Shown: positions 15,622 through 21,883 of the stretch, one piece after another
Numbering within the stretch: position 1 is the first letter of the stretch
How the letters are laid out: every line of letters starts with the position of its first letter
Assembly: GCA_045532865.1 (NCBI GenBank)
Contig: JAZSGT010000046.1
Location: 1-23,368, forward strand
Direction of reading: 5' to 3'
Length of the DNA: 23,368 bases
DNA from: RGIG4140 sp045532865
Lineage (GTDB): Bacteria; Pseudomonadota; Alphaproteobacteria; CAAHEQ01; UBA3637
The notes under the pieces: model-generated
What the model was told of the DNA's origin: nothing
Database searches by the model: none
The model's input: the letters and a program-made list of their open reading frames with translations, nothing else
Translations under genes and position numbers: made by a program

Positions 15622-16169
15622 CAATTATCCACTTGTAAGAATAAAAACAAATTACGCCCGTATTCTTGTTCACGCACACACGTAAAAGAAGGGGGGATTT
15701 CTTCTTTTATTTTCTTATCAATTTCAACAATAATTAATGTATTTGAATCAATCCATCCTTGTTTATAAAAAGCAACTAATGATTTTTGCCACAATCCTTT
15801 TCCATAAGGTGCATCAAAAAAAATAATATCCATTTTGTTTTTTGCAATAGGTGGGAAACAAGCATCTGTTTCAATAATCTGAACCAGCATTCCTTTTGAA
15901 TTTTCACGAATAAATTTTAACGCTAACCTGTTGTTTTCAAAAAGAAAAACATTTTTTGTTCCACGTGAAACAGCCTCAATCCCAATTGCACCTGATCCAG
16001 AAAAAACATCACAAAAGAAAATTTCTTGCCAAGATTTGTTATGTTTCAAAAGATAGTTGTTTAATATATTAAAAAGCCCTTCTTTAGCTCTATCTGACGT
16101 TGGTCTTGTAATCTCTTCATCAGCTGATAATAATTTTTTTCCCCGATATAATCCTGAAATAACCCTCAT
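15621..16169 (-). CDS. rsmD: 16S rRNA (guanine-966-N2) methyltransferase
   Basis: The 182-residue SAM-dependent enzyme methylates G966 of 16S rRNA. The N-terminal MRVISGLYRGKKL and RPTSDRAKEGLFNIL are characteristic. The SAM-binding motif I is CDVFSGSGAIGIEAVSRG and motif II is FLFENN. The catalytic motif IV, normally DPPY, reads DAPY (FFDAPYGKGLW), a variation to note. Its ATG overlaps the rluB stop by four bases (ATGA), and its own stop overlaps the next gene, so it sits in a tightly coupled cluster of rRNA-modification genes. Confidence 0.93.
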   Translation of the reverse strand: MRVISGLYRGKKLLSADEEITRPTSDRAKEGLFNILNNYLLKHNKSWQEIFFCDVFSGSGAIGIEAVSRGTKNVFLFENNRLALKFIRENSKGMLVQIIETDACFPPIAKNKMDIIFFDAPYGKGLWQKSLVAFYKQGWIDSNTLIIVEIDKKIKEEIPPSFTCVREQEYGRNLFLFLQVDN

Positions 16170-16879
16170 AATAATTCTTTCATCATTTTTTTGGAAACTT
16201 CTCGAACTTCTCCTTTTTCTAAATTACCTAATTGAAAAGGACCATAAGAAACTCTGATTAATCTTGTTACATCTAATCCAAAAAATGCCATTAATTTTCT
16301 AATCTCTCTATTCTTGCCTTCTGTTAAAGTAATTGAAATCCAACTATTTGTTCCTTTAACTTGTTCAACAACTGTTTCACAAGAAGCATATCTAATACCT
16401 TGAATTGTAATACCTTTAGAAAGACGTTTTTGCATTTCAGGAGTTAAAACGCCATGAATACGAACACGATACCTGCGTTTCCATCCTTTAGATGGATGTT
16501 CTAATTCTCTTGCTAAACCTCCATCTGTTGTTAATAATAATAATCCTTCTGAATTTAAATCTAATCGTCCAACAGAAATCACTCTAGGTAAGTATTTGGG
16601 TAGCGAATCAAAAACTGTGGGTCTTCCCTGTGGGTCTTTATGCGTTGTTACCAAACCAGTTGGTTTATGATAACACCACAAACGTCTTTCTTGCTTTTGT
16701 GCAATCGGTTTATCATCAACAAGGATAATATCATCTGATGATACCGTAAAAGCTGGTGTTTTTAATACAACACCATTAACTTTAACACGCCCATCTAAAA
16801 TCCACTGTTCAGCAGTTCTTCTGGAACATAATCCAGCAGAAGCCATTATTTTTGCAATTCTCTCTTTCTTTTCTGTCAT
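16166..16879 (-). CDS. rluB: RsuA/RluB-family 23S rRNA pseudouridine synthase
   Basis: The 237-residue protein starts with an S4 RNA-binding domain (about 6-65: ERIAKIMASAGLCSRRTAEQWI, then GRVKVNG). A pseudouridine synthase domain follows, with the catalytic loop SVGRLDLNSEGLLLLTTDG (Asp in GRLD) and EGKNREIRKLMAFFGL. RluB isomerises U2605 of 23S rRNA; RsuA or RluE homologues are alternatives, though the S4 domain and alphaproteobacterial context favour RluB. No Shine-Dalgarno sequence precedes the ATG. A TGATATAAT extended -10 element lies so close that the message may be leaderless. It is the first gene of the minus-strand operon running to the DUF2157 gene. Confidence 0.9.
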   Translation of the reverse strand: MTEKKERIAKIMASAGLCSRRTAEQWILDGRVKVNGVVLKTPAFTVSSDDIILVDDKPIAQKQERRLWCYHKPTGLVTTHKDPQGRPTVFDSLPKYLPRVISVGRLDLNSEGLLLLTTDGGLARELEHPSKGWKRRYRVRIHGVLTPEMQKRLSKGITIQGIRYASCETVVEQVKGTNSWISITLTEGKNREIRKLMAFFGLDVTRLIRVSYGPFQLGNLEKGEVREVSKKMMKELL

Positions 16880-16888
16880 ATTTGGTAT

Positions 16889-16897
16889 ATTATATCA
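16889..16897 (-). promoter_or_regulatory. Extended -10 promoter for rluB, placed for a leaderless mRNA
   Basis: On the minus strand TGATATAAT (-10 hexamer 16889-16894, TG element just upstream) stands 9 bases from the rluB ATG. Transcription starting the usual 6-8 bases after the hexamer would begin at, or within about three bases of, the start codon. No clear -35 hexamer is visible. The complementary strand reads GGTATATTATATC, which could supply an overlapping -10 for the divergent tadA. Confidence 0.5.
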
Positions 16898-16922
16898 AAA
16901 AACAAAAAGATGAAAGTAAAAA

Positions 16923-17381
16923 ATGAAACCAACCGAGACGATTTTAAAAACAGCATACGAGCAAGCACAGAAAGCTTTTAAAGAGGATGAAGTTCCAGTC
17001 GGCGCAGTTATATATAATTCAAACACAGGTGAAATTATATCAACAGCATATAATGAAACAGAAAAAACAAAAAATCCTCTTGCTCATGCAGAAATTTTAG
17101 CCATTCAAAAAGCTTGTGAAACACTGAATACAAAAAGATTAAATGGATATTCTCTATTTGTTACATTAGAACCTTGTGTTATGTGTGCTGGGGCAATTTC
17201 TCATGCTAGACTGGATGCTGTTTATTTTGGAGCATTTGACCCAAAAACAGGGGCAATTTTACAAGGAGCTGAAGTGTTTAAACACTCACAAACACATCAC
17301 AAACCTATTGTTCAAGGGGGTATAAATGCTGATGAAAATGGAAAACTTTTAACTGATTTTTTTAAAGCAAAACGGAAATAA
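16923..17381 (+). CDS. tadA: tRNA(adenosine-34) deaminase
   Basis: The 152-residue zinc deaminase converts A34 to inosine in tRNA-Arg(ACG). It has the deaminase signature AHAEILAIQ (His55, Glu57) and PCVMCAGAI (Cys85, Cys88), the VPVGAVI strand near residue 25, and YFGAFDPKTGA after the zinc site, typical of TadA rather than cytosine deaminases. The intergenic space to divergent rluB is only 43 bp and the ribosome-binding site is weak (GAAAG). Its stop is two bases before xseA, so tadA, xseA and the peptidase gene are probably one operon. Confidence 0.93.
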   Translation: MKPTETILKTAYEQAQKAFKEDEVPVGAVIYNSNTGEIISTAYNETEKTKNPLAHAEILAIQKACETLNTKRLNGYSLFVTLEPCVMCAGAISHARLDAVYFGAFDPKTGAILQGAEVFKHSQTHHKPIVQGGINADENGKLLTDFFKAKRK

Positions 17382-17383
17382 AA

Positions 17384-18679
17384 ATGGAAATAGAAAACAA
17401 ACCAATTTTATCAGTCACAGAAATATCTCTTTCTTTAAAAAGCTGTGTTGAACAAGTTTTTAGTGATATTAAAGTAAAAGGAGAGGTTGTAGGAGTTAAA
17501 AAAGCACCCTCAGGACATATTTATTTTTCATTAAAAGACTCTGATTCTGTTTTATCGGCCGTTTGTTGGCGTGGTAGGGATAAAACAACACTTGCCTCAC
17601 TTGAAGATGGATTAGAAATTATCTGTACTGGGAAGTTATCCACATACCCAGGAAGATCAAATTATCAAATGATAGTAGATAAAGCTGAACCTGCTGGTAT
17701 TGGAGCATTATTAAAATTACTTGCAGAACGAAAAGAAAAACTTGAAAAAGAAGGCCTTTTTGATGTTTCTAAAAAGAAAAAAATACCTTACTTACCAGAT
17801 ACAATTGGTGTTGTAACCAGTCCAAGTGGCGCTGTTATTAGAGATATTATGCATAGATTAAATGATCGTTTTCCTCGAGAAGTTTATTTATGGCCAGTAC
17901 TTGTTCAAGGAGAAGGAGCTGCTGAACAAATTGCAGCTGCTATTGATGGTTTTAACAAAATTCCACCAGAAGGATTAACTCTTAAAAATAAACATATAAA
18001 AAGACCAGATGTTTTAATTGTTGCACGTGGTGGTGGTAGTTTTGAAGATTTATGGTGTTTTAATGAAGAAATCGTTGTTCGAGCAACAGCAAATTCAAAA
18101 ATTCCCATCATTTCAGCTGTTGGACATGAAACAGATACAACATTGATTGATTTTGCTTCAGATTTAAGAGCTCCAACACCAACAGGGGCTGCTGAAAAAG
18201 TTGTTCCTGTTCGAAGTGAATTAAGCTCTATTCTAGCACAACTTTCATCTCGTAATATTGATGCTTTATATCGCTTTTTAAATGAAAATAAACTAAGATT
18301 AGACTCTTTATCTAGGTCAATGCCAAAATTAAATGAGTTAATCAATTTATTTTTTGAAAAATTAGATGATAAAACAGAACGGTTTAAAAATGCAATAAAC
18401 ACATTTTTCACCACAACAGAAAATAAGCTGTTTTTTGTGTCAAAATTATTATCTTCTTATTCTTATAATGAAATTTTAAAACGAGGCTTTTCATTGGTTA
18501 CAGATACAGAGGGGAAAGTTATTACATCTGGTACTGTGGCAGAAAAAAAAGATAAATTTTTTATTAAATTTTCAGACAAAAATGTGCTTGTTTCTCCATA
18601 TAACAAGTCTTTAAAACCCCAAAAACAAAAAAGCACAATAAAAGAATCTTCTCAAATTAATTTATTCAAGGATATTTAG
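17384..18679 (+). CDS. xseA: Exodeoxyribonuclease VII large subunit
   Basis: The 431-residue protein has an N-terminal OB-fold single-strand DNA-binding domain (about 5-105, including GHIYFSLKDSDSVLSAVCWRG). The catalytic core shows GVVTSPSGAVIRDI, VARGGGSFEDLWCFNEE and SAVGHETDTTLIDFASDLRAPTP, followed by a long alpha-helical region. With the small subunit XseB it degrades single-stranded DNA to oligonucleotides during repair. No xseB gene is adjacent. The start lies two bases after the tadA stop, and the next gene starts on the base after its stop. Confidence 0.97.
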   Translation: MEIENKPILSVTEISLSLKSCVEQVFSDIKVKGEVVGVKKAPSGHIYFSLKDSDSVLSAVCWRGRDKTTLASLEDGLEIICTGKLSTYPGRSNYQMIVDKAEPAGIGALLKLLAERKEKLEKEGLFDVSKKKKIPYLPDTIGVVTSPSGAVIRDIMHRLNDRFPREVYLWPVLVQGEGAAEQIAAAIDGFNKIPPEGLTLKNKHIKRPDVLIVARGGGSFEDLWCFNEEIVVRATANSKIPIISAVGHETDTTLIDFASDLRAPTPTGAAEKVVPVRSELSSILAQLSSRNIDALYRFLNENKLRLDSLSRSMPKLNELINLFFEKLDDKTERFKNAINTFFTTTENKLFFVSKLLSSYSYNEILKRGFSLVTDTEGKVITSGTVAEKKDKFFIKFSDKNVLVSPYNKSLKPQKQKSTIKESSQINLFKDI

Positions 18680-19492
18680 ATGCAAAAATATATACTCTTT
18701 TGGATTGGTTGTTTTTATAGTTTTTCAGCTTTTTCTTTTGAAATAACATCAAAAATTCAAGAAGGAGCTCTTATTTACGGTCAAATTAATAAAGGTGAAA
18801 AACTTTTTCTTGGTACAACAGAAATTGTTCCAACCCCAAAAGGGCAATTTTTCTTTGGTCTTCCACAAGATTCAGAAAAGTTAAATCTCACACTTATTCA
18901 TTCTAATGGAAAAAAAGAAATAAAAAAATTTCCCGTTGAAAAAAGAAAATGGAAAGAAGAGATTGTCACAGGTCTTCAACCTGAAAAAGTGACACCTTCA
19001 AATAAAAACACAAAACGCATTCAGCAAGAAAATTTATTGCTGAAACAAGCTAGAAATAAAATGGATACATCTTTTTTTCCAACATGCTTTGAACGTCCTG
19101 TAAAAAAATTCAAACGTATTTCCAGCCCATTTGGAGCCAGAAGAATCTTAAACAATATCAAAAAAGCAGGGCATAGTGGTGTAGATTATGCTGCACCTAT
19201 TGGAACCCCCTTATACGCACCAGCTGATGGAGTGGTTGCTCTGGCCCATAATGATATGTTTCTATCAGGAAAAACCCTTTTAATTAATCATGGATATGGT
19301 TTATTTTCAAGTTATTCACATTTAAACAAAATCACTGTAAAAAAAGGTTCAATTGTAAAAAAAGGAGATTTAATAGCTGAAGTTGGAAATACAGGAAGAT
19401 CTACCGGTCCTCACCTTCATTATACTATAACATGGCAAGGAACTCGCTTAGATCCAGAGCAACAAATTAAAGATTTTAATTGTGAAAAATAA
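18680..19492 (+). CDS. Secreted M23-family peptidase (LytM-like murein endopeptidase)
   Basis: The 270-residue protein has a signal peptide (hydrophobic 5-19, probable cleavage near AFS). A beta-rich N-terminal region of about 115 residues follows, then a linker, then a C-terminal M23 domain. The zinc site is complete: GHSGVDYAA (His, Asp) and HLHY (HxH), with GTPLYAPADGVVALA and SYSHLNK typical of LytM/lysostaphin domains. It probably cleaves peptide cross-links of peptidoglycan in the periplasm, or acts in cell separation or shape control. It begins directly after the xseA stop, so it is co-transcribed and translationally coupled. Because all catalytic residues are present it is unlikely to be a degenerate EnvC/NlpD-type activator. 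Confidence 0.88.
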   Translation: MQKYILFWIGCFYSFSAFSFEITSKIQEGALIYGQINKGEKLFLGTTEIVPTPKGQFFFGLPQDSEKLNLTLIHSNGKKEIKKFPVEKRKWKEEIVTGLQPEKVTPSNKNTKRIQQENLLLKQARNKMDTSFFPTCFERPVKKFKRISSPFGARRILNNIKKAGHSGVDYAAPIGTPLYAPADGVVALAHNDMFLSGKTLLINHGYGLFSSYSHLNKITVKKGSIVKKGDLIAEVGNTGRSTGPHLHYTITWQGTRLDPEQQIKDFNCEK

Positions 19493-19508
19493 AAAATTAT
19501 TTAAATAC

Positions 19509-19537
19509 TTGCTTTTTAAATAAAAAAAACATATAAT
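19509..19537 (+). promoter_or_regulatory. Promoter of greA and its leader RNA
   Basis: TTGCTT (19509-19514) and a perfect TATAAT (19532-19537) are separated by 17 bp. The transcript would start near 19544, before the hairpin at 19562-19595, giving a leader of about 80 bases to the greA start. Confidence 0.65.
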
Positions 19538-19543
19538 TCAATT

Positions 19544-19595
19544 ATCAGATAGGAGTTTAAGAAGCTACGGCTGAACAACCGTAGTTTTATTTTTT
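19544..19595 (+). ncRNA. Predicted short greA-leader RNA (GraL-like arrangement)
   Basis: A promoter at 19509-19537 followed by a terminator at 19562-19595 would yield an RNA of about 50 bases when transcription stops at the hairpin. E. coli greA has a similar layout that produces the GraL RNAs. The comparison is of architecture only; I see no sequence relationship and cannot show that the RNA accumulates. Confidence 0.35.
19562..19595 (+). terminator. Terminator/attenuator in the greA leader
   Basis: AAGCTACGG (19562-19570) pairs with CCGTAGTTT (19579-19587) around an 8-base loop, followed by a T-rich run (TTTTATTTTTT). Only the plus direction has a T-run after the stem. It lies between the greA promoter and greA, with no promoter-like sequence between it and the start codon, so greA transcripts must cross it. 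It may also end transcripts from the M23 peptidase gene. Confidence 0.75.
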
Positions 19596-19623
19596 AACAA
19601 AAAAATAAAGGAAAGGGTGTATT

Positions 19624-20100
19624 ATGGAAGAAAAAATACCAATGACATCAAATGGTTATGAAAATTTATCCACAGAATTGAAACGTTTAAAATTTGAAGA
19701 ACGTCCTCGTATTGTTGCAGCTATTGAAGAAGCTCGTGGTCACGGTGATTTATCAGAAAATGCAGAATATCATTCAGCTAGAGAGCAACAAAGTTTCAAT
19801 GAAGGACGTATTATGGAGTTAGAAAGTGCTCTTGCCAGAGCTCAAGTTATAGATATTAAATCTCTTTCAGGTGATAAAGTTCTTTTTGGAGCAACTGTTA
19901 CATTAGAAGATTCTGAAACAGGCACTCAACATTCATATCAAATCGTTGGACAATATGAAGCTAATCTTGAAAAAGGCCATATTTCATTATTATCCCCAAT
20001 TGCAAGAGCTTTAATTGGGAAAAATAAAGGCGATTTTGTTGATGTTGTTACACCAAAAGGTGAAAAATCTTACGAAATTTTAAATGTTCAATTTATTTAA
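19624..20100 (+). CDS. greA: Transcription elongation factor GreA
   Basis: The 158-residue protein is full length. The N-terminal antiparallel coiled coil (about 8-80) carries the catalytic acidic tip in GHGDLSENAEYHSAREQQ, followed by the C-terminal FKBP-like domain (TVTLEDSETG to SYEILNVQFI). GreA enters the secondary channel of RNA polymerase and stimulates cleavage of backtracked RNA. A purine-rich AAAGGAAAGGG precedes the ATG. The leader contains a promoter and a terminator hairpin, so it may be controlled by attenuation, which would fit autoregulation by a factor that itself affects transcript elongation. Confidence 0.97.
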   Translation: MEEKIPMTSNGYENLSTELKRLKFEERPRIVAAIEEARGHGDLSENAEYHSAREQQSFNEGRIMELESALARAQVIDIKSLSGDKVLFGATVTLEDSETGTQHSYQIVGQYEANLEKGHISLLSPIARALIGKNKGDFVDVVTPKGEKSYEILNVQFI

Positions 20101-20115
20101 AAAATTACAAATCTA

Positions 20116-20172
20116 AAATCCCTCTTGAAATGATATTACTAAAGATATTATTTTATAGAGGGATTTTTTTTT
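20116..20172 (+). terminator. Long hairpin terminator between greA and trxB
   Basis: AAATCCCTC (20116-20124) pairs with GAGGGATTT (20158-20166). Inside the loop AAATGATAT can pair with ATATTATTT, extending the structure. A nine-T run (20164-20172) follows and leads straight into the trxB ribosome-binding site at 20175. TTGAAA and TATTAT within the loop, 15 bp apart, could be a promoter for trxB. Confidence 0.75.
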
Positions 20173-20184
20173 ATGAGGAAACAC

Positions 20185-21117
20185 ATGCATACATCAGTTT
20201 TAATTATTGGATCAGGACCTGCTGGATACACAGCAGGAATATACGCAACTAGAGCAGGTATACAAACAACTCTTATAACAGGAAGTATTGTTGGTGGACA
20301 ACTCATCAGAACAAATGAAGTTGAAAATTTTCCAGGGTTTGAATCAATTACAGGTTCAGAATTAATGGAAAAAATGAACACTCAAGCTCAAAAAGTTGGT
20401 GTAAATATCATTTATGATGAGATTGTTTTATTAGACCTTTCAAAAAGGCCATTTAAATTCAAATCTAAAGGTGATTTAAATGGAACAGCTGATACAATCA
20501 TTATTGCTACCGGAGCCTCTCCAAAGTGGTTAAAATCATCTGGGGAGGAAAAATTTAAAGGGAAGGGAATATCCATCTGCGCAACTTGTGATGGGTTCTT
20601 TTATAAAAACAAAACAGTCGCTGTGATTGGTGGTGGTAATAGTGCTCTTTATGAATCTCAATTTTTAACAAATGTTGCTTCAAAAGTGTATTTAATTAAT
20701 AAAAACAAATCATTTAAAGGTGAAAAACAAATACAAGAAAAAGTTATTAACAACCCTAAAATTGAAATATTATATAATTCTCAAGTTGTTGAATTTATTG
20801 GAGAAAACAAATTATCTAGTATTGTTTTGAAAAATAAAAACAATAACAAAATATCTCAATTAGAAGTAAATGGCGTATTTGAAGCTATTGGAACAGAACC
20901 TAATATTTCTTTTTTGAATAATCAAGTAAAAATAACAAAAAAAGGATATATAAAAACAGATAAAAGAACCATGGAAACATCTATAAAAGGAGTTTATGCC
21001 TGTGGAGATGTTCAAGAGGAAAAATATCGACAGGCAATTATTTCTGCAGGAAGTGGAGCAATTGCTGCTTTAAGTGTTGAAAAGTTTTTATTAAATAAAG
21101 AAGAAAAAGGGGATTAA
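20185..21117 (+). CDS. trxB: Thioredoxin reductase
   Basis: From the ATG at 20185 the protein has 310 residues. An in-frame ATG at 20173 exists, but GAGGAA (20175-20180) lies between them and serves the later one. The FAD motif is GSGPAGYTAG (9-18), the redox-active pair is CATC (Cys132, Cys135) within CATCDGFFYKN, the NADPH motif is GGGNSALYES (149-158), and the C-terminal FAD motif is GVYACGDVQEEKYRQAI. The enzyme passes electrons from NADPH to thioredoxin. No thioredoxin gene is adjacent. Its stop codon lies in the loop of the following terminator. Confidence 0.96.
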   Translation: MHTSVLIIGSGPAGYTAGIYATRAGIQTTLITGSIVGGQLIRTNEVENFPGFESITGSELMEKMNTQAQKVGVNIIYDEIVLLDLSKRPFKFKSKGDLNGTADTIIIATGASPKWLKSSGEEKFKGKGISICATCDGFFYKNKTVAVIGGGNSALYESQFLTNVASKVYLINKNKSFKGEKQIQEKVINNPKIEILYNSQVVEFIGENKLSSIVLKNKNNNKISQLEVNGVFEAIGTEPNISFLNNQVKITKKGYIKTDKRTMETSIKGVYACGDVQEEKYRQAIISAGSGAIAALSVEKFLLNKEEKGD

Positions 21118-21130
21118 TTCTCCTTTTTTT
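21104..21130 (+). terminator. Intrinsic terminator of trxB
   Basis: A 10-bp stem (21104-21113 with 21119-21128, one G-U pair) with a five-base loop containing the trxB stop codon is followed by a T-run. It separates the gene block on the left from the putative origin. Confidence 0.85.
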
Positions 21131-21521
21131 GTTATTATAAAATTTCTACTTAATCTAATATTTTTATTTAATTATTTGAATTAGACTCAGTAATAAAGGT
21201 TAAATACTTTTTTACCTCTTTGTTTTGCAAAACTAAAAAGCATTAAGGTAAGTGTGAAAAAAAACAAACCGAAGTATTAAAAATTAAAGTTCATTTTTTT
21301 GTAAACAAAAAACAAAAGAAGAGAGGAATAATGTTTTTTATTTCCGTAAGTTCAACGTAACAATTTTTTTTCAAAAGTACAAGCTTTTTTTTCAAAACGG
21401 ATGTTTGAAAATATTCACAGAAAACTATTCTAATTTTATAAAAAAAATATATTTTTTGTTAGTATATATTGTGGATATTGTGCATAACTTTTTTTTATTT
21501 TTATTGACTGTTTTTCGGTAT

Positions 21522-21565
21522 AGCTCCGACTCGGAGATTTTCAAGTTCGAATCTTGATTCTCCGA
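21522..21565 (+). other. tRNA T-arm/acceptor-like mini-hairpin inside the putative oriC
   Basis: CGGAGA (21532-21537) pairs with TCTCCG (21559-21564). Inside it, TCAAG and CTTGA (21541-21545, 21553-21557) enclose TTCGAAT, which fits the tRNA T-loop consensus TTCRANY exactly. The order T arm, seven-base acceptor strand and discriminator A matches the 3' end of a tRNA, but D and anticodon arms are missing and no CCA is encoded. Upstream CTCCG (21524-21528) can pair alternatively with CGGAG (21532-21536). It may be a decayed tRNA fragment, an origin hairpin, or coincidence. Confidence 0.4.
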
Positions 21566-21822
21566 TTCCTTTTATTTTAACTTATTTGTAGTTTGGGGGT
21601 GTGAATAAAATAAGGGTGTTTCTGTATAATTTCAAAATTATTTTTTGAATCTCCACTTATCCACAGAAATTTTTTTTATCCACAGGAATGCTTTGATTTC
21701 TCTATACTACGTCGTTTTAAGTGTTTTTAAGTATTTTTCTTGATAATATGCTTTTTTTTGCCAGTTGTAACTACTTGAATATATTTATTTTTTTCATTTT
21801 ATTCCGAGTCTGTTTTTTCTGC

Positions 21823-21851
21823 TTGATATCTAAATTCTTTTCGATTATAAT
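21823..21851 (+). promoter_or_regulatory. Promoter of dnaQ
   Basis: TTGATA (21823-21828) and a perfect TATAAT (21846-21851) are separated by 17 bp, predicting a start about 26 bp before the dnaQ ATG. It lies at the right edge of the putative origin, so transcription leads away from it. Confidence 0.7.
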
Positions 21852-21883
21852 AAAATATGTTTATAACTTTTAGAGTTTTGTAA

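Larger units (their letters stand above)
21131..21883. other. oriC: Putative chromosomal replication origin (oriC)
   Basis: This 753-bp stretch holds no gene and is extremely AT-rich. It contains four perfect DnaA boxes (TTATNCACA): 21479-21487 and 21600-21608 on the minus strand, 21657-21665 and 21676-21684 on the plus strand. Two boxes have one mismatch: 21411-21419 (plus) and 21470-21478 (minus, directly abutting the next box). The last two perfect boxes are both TTATCCACA, 19 bp apart. Long A/T runs between 21360 and 21510, and TTTTAAGTGT/TTTTAAGTAT direct repeats at 21715-21734, are possible unwinding elements. Seven GANTC sites are present, four of them within 41 bp. dnaQ follows, and four parS sites lie about 1.4 kb downstream, as expected near an origin. 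Origin function is inferred. Confidence 0.75.

Noticed and set aside
17636..17644. Perfect DnaA box TTATCCACA inside xseA
   Set aside because: Single site within a conserved coding region with no other boxes around it; probably chance, though it could titrate DnaA.
19676..19684. Perfect DnaA box TTATCCACA inside greA
   Set aside because: Isolated and in a conserved coding region, about 1.7 kb from the dense cluster; not counted as part of the origin.
21522..21565. Split or permuted tmRNA piece as explanation for the tRNA-like hairpin
   Set aside because: Alphaproteobacterial tmRNA acceptor pieces pair with a GGGG-type 5' strand and are followed by CCA and a tag-coding part; none of these is present.
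21715..21730. CtrA binding site in the putative origin
   Set aside because: The TTAA motifs are six bases apart, not seven, and no TTAACCAT half site is nearby; no convincing CtrA box was found in the interval.
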